Shown here: positions 26,581 through 34,686 of the stretch, one piece after another
How positions within the stretch are numbered: position 1 is the first letter of the stretch
How the letters are laid out: every line of letters begins with the position of its first letter
Origin: PALSA-610 sp038213435
GTDB taxonomy: Bacteria > Actinomycetota > Acidimicrobiia > IMCC26256 > PALSA-610
NCBI GenBank assembly: GCA_038213435.1
Contig: JBBQTI010000012.1
Span: 1-64,000, forward strand
Direction: 5' to 3'
DNA length: 64,000 nt
Notes under the pieces: model-generated
Seen by the model: only the letters and a program-made list of their open reading frames with translations
What the model was told of the DNA's origin: nothing
The model's database searches: none
Program-made: the position numbers and the translations under genes

Positions 26581-27933
26581 TCAGGCAACCGCGATCCGGG
26601 CGCGGCCCTCGCGCTTCGAGACGTACAACGCCCGGTCCGCTTCCGCGAAGGTGGCCTGCGGGTTGGCGCCGGATTGGTGCACGGCGATCCCCGCACTGAA
26701 CGTCGGGACGTCGCCCGTCGCGATCCAGCTCTCGAGCAACCGCCGGGCGATGTCGTGCGAATCGCCGTCGTGCGCGTCGAGTCGCACCAGGAACTCGTCC
26801 CCGCCGTAACGGGCGACACTGTCGTGGTCGCGCAGGCCGGCGCGGAGATGCGCGCCGAGCTTTTCGAGCAGTCGATCCCCGCCGAGGTGCCCGAGCGTGT
26901 CGTTCACGTGCTTGAAGTGGTCGACGTCGATCAACAGCAGCGAATCACCCGGCGCCAAGCCGTCGACGAGCGCGTCGGCGCGCCGGCGGCTGCCGACGCC
27001 CGTCAACGCGTCTCGTAGCGTCTGCTCGCCGAGTGCTTCGAGCAGGCGGAGCTGCTCGAGACGGCTTCCGAACTCACTCGACAACAGCTGCACGAGCTGA
27101 TCGGTCACGGGGTCGCGCTTCACCCCGAACGCGATGACGACCGCGATCACGCCCGTCGGCCCGACGAGCGGGACCGCGAAACCGTAGCGATCTCCGCCGG
27201 GCTCACCCGACTCCGCGGCGGCGGTCGCGAGGTCGAACTGCGCGGACGCGAGCCCGGCAGCAGGAACGGTGCCCGACTCCAGGACGATCAGCTCGACGCG
27301 GTCGGCGTGGAGCACCGCGCGCGTCGATTCCGATGCGATCGCCGCGCCCTCGGCGAGGCTCAACACCTCGCGCAGGTCAGACGACGCGGACACGAGCGTG
27401 CTCAGATCATGCGAACGCCGGCGGCTGCGTTCCATCGCCCATGCAATCGTCTCCGCGATGAGGACCGACGACGCGATGGCGACGCCGAGGCCGGCGAACG
27501 AAACCGTCACGCGTGTCGTCAACGTGAGCCAGGCGCAGCCCACCATGACGACGGGGGCGAACAGCAATGCCGTGCCGCGCGGTTGGACGAGACCGAGCCA
27601 ACCGAAGATCAAGATGAAGAACACCGGATACGCGCTCGGCGCCTGTCCGGTCGCGGCGTATCCCGTCCAGTGGCCGAAGGCCAGCAGGAGCACCAGACCC
27701 CAGACCGCGAGCACGAGCGCGACCCGCCGCGGGAACCGCGACCAGGGCACGAAGAACACGACGGCGGCGGAAGCCAGGCTCAGCACCGCGAGGATGCGCA
27801 TGCGGCCCACGTCGACCCCGACCACACCGAGACCGCGCAGCACGAACGAGTTGAGCAGGGCCACGAGCCCCGCGCCCACGAACAACATCGCGCCCGAGCG
27901 CGCGACGAGGCGCCCTTCGCCGACAGTCTCCAC
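26581..27933 (-). CDS. membrane diguanylate cyclase (GGDEF)
   Basis: A 450-residue protein. About six hydrophobic helices fill residues 10-165, then a sensor-like segment of about 110 residues, then a C-terminal GGDEF domain. The active-site loop is intact (ARYGGDEFLV) and the allosteric RxxD site is present five residues upstream (RDHD), so it should make cyclic di-GMP and be inhibited by it. DVDHFKHVNDTLGH carries the metal Asp. No EAL domain is attached. It starts at a GTG 66 bp downstream of ilvC. Confidence 0.9.
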   Translation of the reverse strand: METVGEGRLVARSGAMLFVGAGLVALLNSFVLRGLGVVGVDVGRMRILAVLSLASAAVVFFVPWSRFPRRVALVLAVWGLVLLLAFGHWTGYAATGQAPSAYPVFFILIFGWLGLVQPRGTALLFAPVVMVGCAWLTLTTRVTVSFAGLGVAIASSVLIAETIAWAMERSRRRSHDLSTLVSASSDLREVLSLAEGAAIASESTRAVLHADRVELIVLESGTVPAAGLASAQFDLATAAAESGEPGGDRYGFAVPLVGPTGVIAVVIAFGVKRDPVTDQLVQLLSSEFGSRLEQLRLLEALGEQTLRDALTGVGSRRRADALVDGLAPGDSLLLIDVDHFKHVNDTLGHLGGDRLLEKLGAHLRAGLRDHDSVARYGGDEFLVRLDAHDGDSHDIARRLLESWIATGDVPTFSAGIAVHQSGANPQATFAEADRALYVSKREGRARIAVA

Positions 27934-27999
27934 GTGATCGTGTCGGTAGCTGGAAGCCCGGAGTGAAGGGGTGTGCCCGAATTCGCCGGGATCGGCGGA

Positions 28000-29028
28000 T
28001 CAGCCGCCGGAGATGTCCTGGACGCGCTGTTTGCCGGCGGAGATCCACGGCATCATCGAGCGCAGCTCGGCTCCGACCTTCTCGATGGGATGCTTCGCCG
28101 CCTCGTCCCGCATGCGGTTGAAGTTCGGGCGACCGTTCTCGTTCTCCGCGATCCACTCCCGCGCGAAATCGCCGGACTGGATCTCACCGAGGATCTTCTT
28201 CATCTCGGCCTTCGTCTGCGGATTGACCACGCGCGGGCCGCGCGACATCTCGCCGTACTCCGCGGTGTCGCTGATGGAGTAATTCATCGCCGCGATGCCG
28301 CCTTCGTAGATCAGGTCGACGATCAGCTTCACCTCGTGCAGTGTCTCGAAGTACGCGCTCTCCGGCTGGTAGCCGGCCTCGACGAGCGTCTCGTAGCCGT
28401 TGCGGATCAGCTCGACGAGGCCGCCGCAGAGCACGACCTGCTCACCGAAGAGATCGGTCTCGGTTTCCTCCTCGAACGTGGTGTCGAGTACACCGGCGCG
28501 GGTGCCGCCGATTCCCCGCGCGTACGCGAGTGCAGTCTGCTTTGCCTTACCGGTCGCGTCGTTGTGCACCGCGACCAGGCACGGCACACCGCCGCCCTCG
28601 TCGTAGGTCCGCCGCACGAGGTGGCCCGGGCCCTTCGGCGCGATCATCCACACGTCGACGCCCGCGGGCGGCGCGATCTGGTCGAAGTGGATGTTGAAGC
28701 CGTGCGCGAACGCGAGCGAGTTGCCGTCGACCAGGTTCGGTGCGATATCTGCCTCGTAGACCTTCTTCTGCTCGGTGTCGGGCAGCAGCACCATGACGAT
28801 GTCGGCCTCGCGCACGGCGTCGGCCGTCGGGAGCACGCGCAAGCCTGCCGCTTCCGCCTTCGCCTGCGACTTCGATCCGGCGCGCAGACCGACGACCACG
28901 TCGATAGCCGAGTCCTTCAGGTTCAGCGCGTGCGCGTGGCCCTGCGAGCCGTAGCCCAGGATCGCGACCAGCTTGTCGGCGACCAGGCCGAGATCGGCGT
29001 CGTTTTCGTAATACACAGTTGCGGGCAT
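28000..29028 (-). CDS. ilvC: ketol-acid reductoisomerase
   Basis: A 342-residue class I enzyme for the second step of valine, leucine and isoleucine synthesis. The NADPH-binding motif is GYGSQGHAHALNL, with Arg and Ser in GLRAGSKSQ that favour NADPH. Metal ligands lie in DTTFEEETETDLFGEQ, and the C-terminal knot domain is complete through NYSISDTAEYGEMSRG. A GAGGAGAG ribosome binding site precedes the ATG. It is third in the ilvB-ilvN-ilvC order, 69 bp after ilvN. Confidence 0.96.
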   Translation of the reverse strand: MPATVYYENDADLGLVADKLVAILGYGSQGHAHALNLKDSAIDVVVGLRAGSKSQAKAEAAGLRVLPTADAVREADIVMVLLPDTEQKKVYEADIAPNLVDGNSLAFAHGFNIHFDQIAPPAGVDVWMIAPKGPGHLVRRTYDEGGGVPCLVAVHNDATGKAKQTALAYARGIGGTRAGVLDTTFEEETETDLFGEQVVLCGGLVELIRNGYETLVEAGYQPESAYFETLHEVKLIVDLIYEGGIAAMNYSISDTAEYGEMSRGPRVVNPQTKAEMKKILGEIQSGDFAREWIAENENGRPNFNRMRDEAAKHPIEKVGAELRSMMPWISAGKQRVQDISGG

Positions 29029-29097
29029 CGAACGCTCTCCTCGTGAACCTTCAGGCGCTGACGATCAATAGTGTCGCCAATGCCCGTAAAACGGAAA

Positions 29098-29631
29098 TCA
29101 ACCTCGGGACGTCTTGACCGAACGCAGCCGGGTGGACTCCCGGGCCAGCTTCGGCAGCGCGATGCGGCCCGTGCGCTGCAGCTCGATGATGCCGAAAGGC
29201 TTGACCAGGTCGCTGAACGCGTCGAGCTTCTCGGGTTCGCCGACGACCATGATCGTCATCGCTTCGTATCCGACATCGACGATCTTGGCCTCGAAGATGG
29301 CGGTGAGCTCTGTGACCTGGCCGCGGGTCTCGGCCGCGGCCTTCACGATCACGAGCATGAGCTCGCGCTCGACACCTTCCGAGGGTGGCACCTCGGTGAT
29401 CTTGATCACGGGGATCAACTTGTTGAGCTGCTTCACGACCTGCTCGAGCGGCGCCGATTCCGCGTCGACCACGATCGTCATGCGCGAGAAGCGTTCGTCG
29501 TCGGTCGGGCTGACCGCAAGCGACACGATGTTGAAGGCGCGCCGCGAGAACAGACCGGCCACGCGCGACAACACGCCCGGCTTGTTCTCGACGGTGACGG
29601 TCAGGATGTGATGGAGAACGCGGTTCGTCAT
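29098..29631 (-). CDS. ilvN: acetolactate synthase small (regulatory) subunit
   Basis: A 177-residue regulatory subunit. The N-terminal ACT domain begins HILTVTVENKPGVLSRVAGL, with the valine-binding pocket region following. The C-terminal ALS_ss_C domain is present (TGRIALPKLARESTRLR). It activates IlvB and confers valine feedback. Its ATG overlaps the ilvB stop in an ATGA arrangement. Confidence 0.95.
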   Translation of the reverse strand: MTNRVLHHILTVTVENKPGVLSRVAGLFSRRAFNIVSLAVSPTDDERFSRMTIVVDAESAPLEQVVKQLNKLIPVIKITEVPPSEGVERELMLVIVKAAAETRGQVTELTAIFEAKIVDVGYEAMTIMVVGEPEKLDAFSDLVKPFGIIELQRTGRIALPKLARESTRLRSVKTSRG

Positions 29632-31349
29632 CGCCCGCCCTCCCCGAACTCCGGACCGAGGATGATGTCGTCGTTCGACGCACCCGCGGCCACCATCGGG
29701 TACACCTTCTCGCGCCAGTCGGTGCGGAAGTCGATCACGACGGGTCGATCGTCGATCTCGTTGGCCTTCTCGATCGTGGCCACGACGTCGTCCGCGTTGT
29801 CGACGCGCATGCCCACACAACCCATGGCTTCGGCCCACTTCACGTAGTCGGGCAGGTCGGGCGACAGGTACACCTCGCTGTAGCGCTCCTCGTAGAAGAG
29901 CTCCTGCCACTGCCGGACCATCCCGAGGTACGCGTTGTTCAGGATCGCGATCTTCACCGGGATTCGCTCTGCCGACGCGGTGACGAGCTCCTGCGCGGTC
30001 ATCTGGAAACAGCCGTCACCGTCGATGGCCCACACCATGCGATCGGGCCGGCCGACCTTCGCACCGACCGCGGCGGGGACCGCGTATCCCATCGTGCCGA
30101 GCCCACCCGAGTTCACCCACGTGTTCGGCTGCTTGAACTTCCACAGCTGACTGGCCCACATCTGGTGCTGGCCGACTCCCGCGACGAGGATGCAGTCGTC
30201 GGGCGTGTTGTCGCGCAGGCGCTCGATGACGAACTGCGGCTTGAGCGGACCACCCTCCTCCTGCGTGTACTTGAGCGGGTAACGATCCTGCCACTCGCGA
30301 ATCTGTGCCATCCACGGCGCGATGTCGGCCGGGTCATGCTTGGCGTGCTCGGCCTTCACGGCCTTGATCAACTCTTCGATGACCGTGCGCACGTCGCCCA
30401 CGATCGGCACGTCGGCGAACCGCACCTTGCCGAGCTCGGCGGGATCGATGTCGACGTGGATGACCTTGGCGTCCGGCGCGAACGTCGAGACCTTGCCGGT
30501 CACCCGGTCGTCGAAACGCGCGCCCAGCGTCACCAGGAGGTCGGCCTTCTGCATCGACGTCACCGCGGTGTAGTTGCCGTGCATGCCCGGCATGCCGAGG
30601 CACAGCGGATGCTCGTCGGGAAGCGCGCCCCGGCCCATGAGCGTCGTCACGGCCGGAATACCCGTCAACTCGGCAAGCTCGCGAAGCGCTCGCGACGCGC
30701 CCGCATTCATGATGCCGCCGCCCGCGTAGATGACCGGCCGGCGCGCCTCGTTGATCAGGCGGGCCGCGTCCTTGATCTGCCGCGGGTGACCCTTCACATT
30801 CGGCTTGTAGCCCGGAAGGTCGACCTTCTCCGGCCAGTACCACTCCATCGGGGCGTTGGCGACGTCCTTCGGAAGATCGATGAGCACCGGGCCGGGCCGC
30901 CCGGTGGTCGCGACGTGGAACGCCTCCCGCACGACGCGCGGAATGTCCTGCGCGTCACTGATCAGCCAGTTGTGCTTCGTCACGGGCATCGTGATGCCGA
31001 CCGTGTCGGCCTCTTGGAACGCGTCGGTGCCGATCACCGAGTACGCGACCTGACCGGTGATGACGACGATCGGCACGGAGTCCATGTACGCGTCGCACAG
31101 GGGTGTGACGATGTTGGTCGCGGCCGGGCCGCTCGTCACCATGGCGACGCCGGGCCGGCCGGTTGCGTGTGCGTATCCGCTCGCCATGTGGCCGGCGCCC
31201 TGTTCGTGGCGGACGAGAATGTGGCGGATCGAGGAGTCGATGAGCGGGTCGTAGACGGGGAGGATCGCTCCGCCGGGGAGGCCGAACATGACCTCCACCT
31301 GCTCCATCTCGAGGCTCTTGATGAGGGCCTGGGCTCCGGTCAGCTTCAT
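29628..31349 (-). CDS. ilvB: acetolactate synthase large (catalytic) subunit
   Basis: A 573-residue thiamine-diphosphate enzyme. The catalytic Glu is in LVRHEQGAGHMASGYA, the FAD-binding middle domain follows, and the ThDP/Mg motif runs from GDGCFQMTAQELVT to LNNAYLG. It condenses pyruvate to acetolactate. The start is the ATG at 31349, with an AAAGGA ribosome binding site. The open frame extends 45 codons upstream, but that part is leader RNA containing the attenuator terminator. Confidence 0.96.
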   Translation of the reverse strand: MKLTGAQALIKSLEMEQVEVMFGLPGGAILPVYDPLIDSSIRHILVRHEQGAGHMASGYAHATGRPGVAMVTSGPAATNIVTPLCDAYMDSVPIVVITGQVAYSVIGTDAFQEADTVGITMPVTKHNWLISDAQDIPRVVREAFHVATTGRPGPVLIDLPKDVANAPMEWYWPEKVDLPGYKPNVKGHPRQIKDAARLINEARRPVIYAGGGIMNAGASRALRELAELTGIPAVTTLMGRGALPDEHPLCLGMPGMHGNYTAVTSMQKADLLVTLGARFDDRVTGKVSTFAPDAKVIHVDIDPAELGKVRFADVPIVGDVRTVIEELIKAVKAEHAKHDPADIAPWMAQIREWQDRYPLKYTQEEGGPLKPQFVIERLRDNTPDDCILVAGVGQHQMWASQLWKFKQPNTWVNSGGLGTMGYAVPAAVGAKVGRPDRMVWAIDGDGCFQMTAQELVTASAERIPVKIAILNNAYLGMVRQWQELFYEERYSEVYLSPDLPDYVKWAEAMGCVGMRVDNADDVVATIEKANEIDDRPVVIDFRTDWREKVYPMVAAGASNDDIILGPEFGEGGR

Positions 31350-31364
31350 GGTTTCCTTTCTCTT

Positions 31365-31403
31365 CTCCCGCCCGCTCCCTTCGGAGAGGGCCTTCGGCGG
31401 GAG
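31365..31403 (-). promoter_or_regulatory. second stem-loop in the ilvB leader
   Basis: An inverted repeat lies between the attenuator terminator and the ilvB ribosome binding site: CTCCCGCC (minus strand, 31396-31403) pairs with GGGCGGGAG (31365-31373). The minus-strand leader also carries three copies of CCGAAGG between 31379 and 31410. It may affect ribosome access or transcript stability; no mechanism is shown. Confidence 0.45.
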
Positions 31404-31446
31404 TCCTTCGGTGCGCTTCCCACCCTGTCGGACGATTCCGGGCATG

Positions 31447-31471
31447 AAAAACCCCTCGCGGCTGCGAGGGG
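31447..31471 (-). terminator. ilvB attenuator (rho-independent terminator)
   Basis: On the minus strand, CCCCTCGC-AGCC-GCGAGGGG is followed by TTTTT. An 8-bp perfect GC stem with a T-run is rare in this genome style and sits between the ilvB promoter and gene, downstream of a valine-rich leader peptide. This is the expected layout of transcription attenuation. Confidence 0.85.
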
Positions 31472-31507
31472 CGAGGTAGCGCACGGCGCGCGAGGGCGTG
31501 CCGGGCG

Positions 31508-31543
31508 CTACATAACTACTACGACGAGGTAGGAGGCGAACAT
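31508..31543 (-). CDS. ilvB leader peptide MFASYLVVVVM
   Basis: An 11-codon reading frame encoding Met-Phe-Ala-Ser-Tyr-Leu-Val-Val-Val-Val-Met, then TAG. Leu followed by four consecutive Val codons (GTC GTA GTA GTT) is diagnostic of an attenuator that senses charged branched-chain tRNAs. Its stop codon lies in the 5' arm of a 7-bp stem, GTAGCGC (31505-31511) with GCGCTAC (31476-31482), so a ribosome stalled at the valines would leave that stem free to form differently. The terminator follows 36 nt later. Similar valine-rich leaders are known before ilvBNC in Corynebacterium. The start lies 7 nt after TAGGAT, so the leader mRNA is probably leaderless. Confidence 0.85.
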   Translation of the reverse strand: MFASYLVVVVM

Positions 31544-31550
31544 TACGGCG

Positions 31551-31558
31551 ATCCTAAC
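31551..31558 (-). promoter_or_regulatory. ilvB operon promoter (extended -10)
   Basis: TAGGAT (31551-31556), preceded by TG-T, forms an extended -10 element, 7 nt before the leader-peptide ATG. No good -35 is seen at 16-18 bp spacing. Confidence 0.55.
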
Positions 31559-31607
31559 ACCAAATCGCGGTGGTGGGTGCAAGACCGTCGCCGATCGGTG
31601 CCCGAGC

Positions 31608-32390
31608 TCAGTGCTGATGCAGCGGGCACCAGTAGGTCGTGCGGCCGGCGACCTTGCCGCGCCGAAGGATCGAACCGTCGCGAGGACACGGGCGGTCGAG
31701 CGTGCGGGGCATGTCCCCGGTGTGCGAGCCCCCGCGGCGGTCGAGCGTCCGCAGCGCCGTACGGATCGCCTTGTGCACCACGCGCCGTTGATCGGTGTCG
31801 ACCGCCGAGGCGACCCGGGCGGGATCGATGCCCGCGCGCCACAGCACCTCGTCGACGAGGAGGTTGCCGAGGCCGGCGACGCGGTGCTGATCCATGAGGA
31901 CGGCCTTGATCGGCGCCGTTCGCCGATCGAGGGCGCGGTCGAGATCGGCGAACGACAACGTCAGCGCATCGGGACCGAGTCGGCTCTCGTCGGGATCGAG
32001 CTCGACGGCACCGAGCCGGCGCGGGTCACGCAACATGAAGTCGCCGCCGTCGACAAAGTGGACGCCGAAGCGGTGCCAGCGCGGCGTGCGCAGATTGCTC
32101 GCGTAGACCAGCGGATCGCCCGCTTCCTCGTCGTCGACGAGCACGCGACCGCTCATCCCCAGATGCACCCCGACGCGCACGTCGGGGTCGCGGGTATCGA
32201 GCACGATCTGCTTGCCGCGCCGGCGAGCCGCGGTGAAGGCGTTACCGACGAGCGCGTGCCGCAGCGCAGCAGCGGTCGTCCCACGTTTCATGAACCAGGT
32301 ATCCGGCGCGTGCACCTTCGCGATCTCCCGGTCGAGTGCACGAGCGTCGAGCACCTTGCGCGCGGCTTCTACTTCGAGAATCTCGGGCAC
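31608..32390 (-). CDS. Fpg/Nei-family DNA glycosylase with altered zinc finger
   Basis: A 260-residue base-excision repair glycosylase. The mature N-terminus is Pro2-Glu3 after a GTG start (PEILEVEAARK), as required for the Schiff-base mechanism. GMSGRVLV and AGLGNLLVDEVLWRAGIDP are family blocks. The C-terminal finger keeps the spacing of the family, but the four ligands read Cys235, Asp238, Cys255 and His258 instead of four cysteines. The finger arginine (GRTTYW) remains. It starts 17 bp after ilvD and is probably co-transcribed with it. Whether it prefers oxidised purines or pyrimidines cannot be told. Confidence 0.86.
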   Translation of the reverse strand: MPEILEVEAARKVLDARALDREIAKVHAPDTWFMKRGTTAAALRHALVGNAFTAARRRGKQIVLDTRDPDVRVGVHLGMSGRVLVDDEEAGDPLVYASNLRTPRWHRFGVHFVDGGDFMLRDPRRLGAVELDPDESRLGPDALTLSFADLDRALDRRTAPIKAVLMDQHRVAGLGNLLVDEVLWRAGIDPARVASAVDTDQRRVVHKAIRTALRTLDRRGGSHTGDMPRTLDRPCPRDGSILRRGKVAGRTTYWCPLHQH

Positions 32391-32407
32391 GGCACGACGA
32401 ACGTCGG

Positions 32408-34084
32408 TCAGATGTTCGTGATCGCGCCCGTCTCGGCACCTCGCGCGAGACGCGCGTACTTGGCGAGGAAGCCGCTGGTGTAGCGCGGCTCGGGCACCTT
32501 CCAGTTCGCCTTGCGCTGTGCGAGCTCCGCGTCGTCGACGAGGAGGTCGATCGTGTGCGCGTCGGCGTCGATCACGATGCGGTCGTCCTCGGCCACGAAC
32601 GCGATCGGACCCCCGTCGACGGCTTCCGGCGCAACATGGCCGACACAGAAGCCGTGCGTTCCGCCCGAGAAGCGACCGTCGGTTATGAGTGCGCAATCGG
32701 CACCGCGACCGGCGCCCTTCATCGCGCCCGTGACCGCGAGCATCTCCCGCATTCCGGGGCCGCCCTTGGGGCCTTCGTAACGGATCACGACGACGTCGCC
32801 GGGCTCGATCCGCCCGGCGAGGATCGCGGCCATCGCGAGGTCTTCGCCGTCGAAGACGCGCGCGCGGCCCTCGAAGCGCATCTGGTCGAGGCCGGCGACC
32901 TTCACGACCGCACCGTTCGGCGCGAGCGAACCGCCGAGCACGGCGATGCCACCCTGCACGTGCACCGGCTTCGAAAGCGGGCGTACGACGTCGCCGTCGG
33001 GTCCGGGCGGCGCGAGGTCGTCGAGGTTCTCGGCGATGGTCTTCCCGGTGACGGTGAGGCAGTCGCCGTGCAGGAGGCCGCCGTCGAGCAGCATCTTCAT
33101 CACGACCTGCACACCGCCTACGCGATCGAGGTCGGTCATGTGGTACTTGCCGTGCGGCTTCATGTCGGCGAGGTGCGGAACGCGCGCGCCGACGCGATTG
33201 AAGTCTTCGAGCTCGAGTTCGACGCGCGCCTCGTGAGCGATCGCGAGCAGGTGCAGGACGGCGTTGGTCGAGCCACCGAGCGCCATCGTGATCGCGATCG
33301 CGTTCTCGAACGCCTCTTTGGTCATGATCTGGCGCGGACGAAGATCGAGCTCGAGCAGGTGCATGACCGCGCGCCCGGACTCGTAGGCAAAGTCGTCGCG
33401 CCGCCGGTCGACTGCGGGCGGCGAGGCCGAGCCCGGCAGCGCCATGCCGATCGCTTCGGCGATCGACGACATCGTGTTCGCGGTGAACATTCCCGCGCAC
33501 GACCCTTCGGTCGGGCAGGCGCGCCGCTCGATCTCACCGAGCTCGTTCTCGGAGAGCGTACCCGCCGCGCACGCGCCGACCGCCTCGAACACCGAGACGA
33601 CGTCGAGCGCCTGGTCCTTGTAGTGGCCGGGAAGGATCGAACCGCCGTAGAGGAACGCCGACGGAAGGTTGACACGCGCCGCCGCCATCAACATGCCCGG
33701 CAGGCTCTTGTCGCAGCCGGCGAACGTCACCAGTGCGTCGAACCGCTCGGAATGCATCACGCACTCGACGGAGTCGGCGATGATCTCGCGCGACACGAGG
33801 GAGCCGCGCATCCCTTCGTGACCCATGGATATACCGTCGGAGATCGCGATGGTCACGAACTCGAATGGGAACCCGCCCGCGTCGCGTACGCCCTGCTTCG
33901 CCCGCTTGGCGAGCCGGTCGAGCGGCATGTTGCAGGGCGTGACCTCGTTCCAGCTCGACGCCACGCCGACCTGCGCCTTGCCCCAGTCGGCGTCGGTCAT
34001 GCCGACGGCGCGCAGCATCGCCCGGGCCGGCGCGCGCTCCATGCCGTCGGTGACCTCGTGACTGCGCGGCTTCATGTCGGACAT
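32408..34084 (-). CDS. ilvD: dihydroxy-acid dehydratase
   Basis: A 558-residue iron-sulfur dehydratase for branched-chain amino acid synthesis. Cluster cysteines lie in NEVTPCNMPL, FAGCDKSLPG and TEGSCAGMFTANTM. The active-site DGRFSGGTHGFCVGH region is present. The ATG at 34084 lies 8 nt after a TACCCT hexamer with no ribosome binding site. It is close to, but not in one operon with, ilvBNC, because fpg and the ilvB promoter intervene. It diverges from the HD-domain gene. Confidence 0.95.
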   Translation of the reverse strand: MSDMKPRSHEVTDGMERAPARAMLRAVGMTDADWGKAQVGVASSWNEVTPCNMPLDRLAKRAKQGVRDAGGFPFEFVTIAISDGISMGHEGMRGSLVSREIIADSVECVMHSERFDALVTFAGCDKSLPGMLMAAARVNLPSAFLYGGSILPGHYKDQALDVVSVFEAVGACAAGTLSENELGEIERRACPTEGSCAGMFTANTMSSIAEAIGMALPGSASPPAVDRRRDDFAYESGRAVMHLLELDLRPRQIMTKEAFENAIAITMALGGSTNAVLHLLAIAHEARVELELEDFNRVGARVPHLADMKPHGKYHMTDLDRVGGVQVVMKMLLDGGLLHGDCLTVTGKTIAENLDDLAPPGPDGDVVRPLSKPVHVQGGIAVLGGSLAPNGAVVKVAGLDQMRFEGRARVFDGEDLAMAAILAGRIEPGDVVVIRYEGPKGGPGMREMLAVTGAMKGAGRGADCALITDGRFSGGTHGFCVGHVAPEAVDGGPIAFVAEDDRIVIDADAHTIDLLVDDAELAQRKANWKVPEPRYTSGFLAKYARLARGAETGAITNI

Positions 34085-34158
34085 GGAGCGCAAGGGTAGC
34101 GTCGCCACTGGGTCCGAACCCTTGGCCGTGGGCCTGATCAGCACGTCACAATAGGGAG

Positions 34159-34686
34159 GTGAACCCGCCTGCGTCCGTCGACGAGCTCCTGGCGCTCCTC
34201 GCGCGGGGCGCCGGCGTGCACGACGAACCGGATGTCGACGGCCTCGCGCACGCGCTCCAGTGCGGTGCCAACCTGCGAGCGTCACATCCCGATGATGCCG
34301 AGCTGGCCGTCGCGGGGCTCGTGCACGACATCTCCGACATCGCCTTCCCGCACGACCACGACGACCACGCGCACCGGGGGGCCGAACTGGTCGAGCCGCT
34401 GCTGGGCCCACGCGTCGCACGGCTCGTCGGTGCGCACGTCGACGCCAAGCGCTATCTGGTCGCCACCGATCCCGCCTACCGTGCCCGGCTCAGTCCGCGC
34501 AGCATCGAAACACTGCAGCTGCAGGGCGACGTGCTCGACGCGCCCGACATCGCGGCGCTGGCGTCGGATCCCGACCTCGCCGCGATCCTCGCACTCCGAC
34601 GCGCGGACGAGTCCGCGAAGGACCCGGGCGCGCGGCCCTTCCCCCTCGACAGCTGGCGCCCACTGCTCGGGCAGATCGCGCGATGA
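34159..34686 (+). CDS. HD-domain protein, PhnZ-like mixed-valence diiron oxygenase candidate
   Basis: A 175-residue HD-fold protein resembling the HD proteins of phosphonate operons. His31 (AHALQCGA), His56-Asp57 (AGLVHDISD), His72 (HAHRGAELV), His93 (GAHVDAKRYL) and Asp150 (LRRADESAK) occupy the order expected for the six metal ligands of PhnZ. The segments AHVDAKRYLVATDPAYRARL and LSPRSIETLQLQG are also typical of that subfamily. PhnZ cleaves a C-P bond oxidatively, but other members act on other substrates. The GTG follows CACAAT by 6 nt. Its stop overlaps the next ATG, coupling it to the FAD oxidoreductase. Confidence 0.72.
   Translation: MNPPASVDELLALLARGAGVHDEPDVDGLAHALQCGANLRASHPDDAELAVAGLVHDISDIAFPHDHDDHAHRGAELVEPLLGPRVARLVGAHVDAKRYLVATDPAYRARLSPRSIETLQLQGDVLDAPDIAALASDPDLAAILALRRADESAKDPGARPFPLDSWRPLLGQIAR

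Noticed and set aside
31350..31484. N-terminal extension of ilvB by 45 codons
   Set aside because: This stretch contains the attenuator terminator and a second stem-loop, and the added residues do not resemble acetolactate synthase. The ATG at 31349 has a good ribosome binding site.
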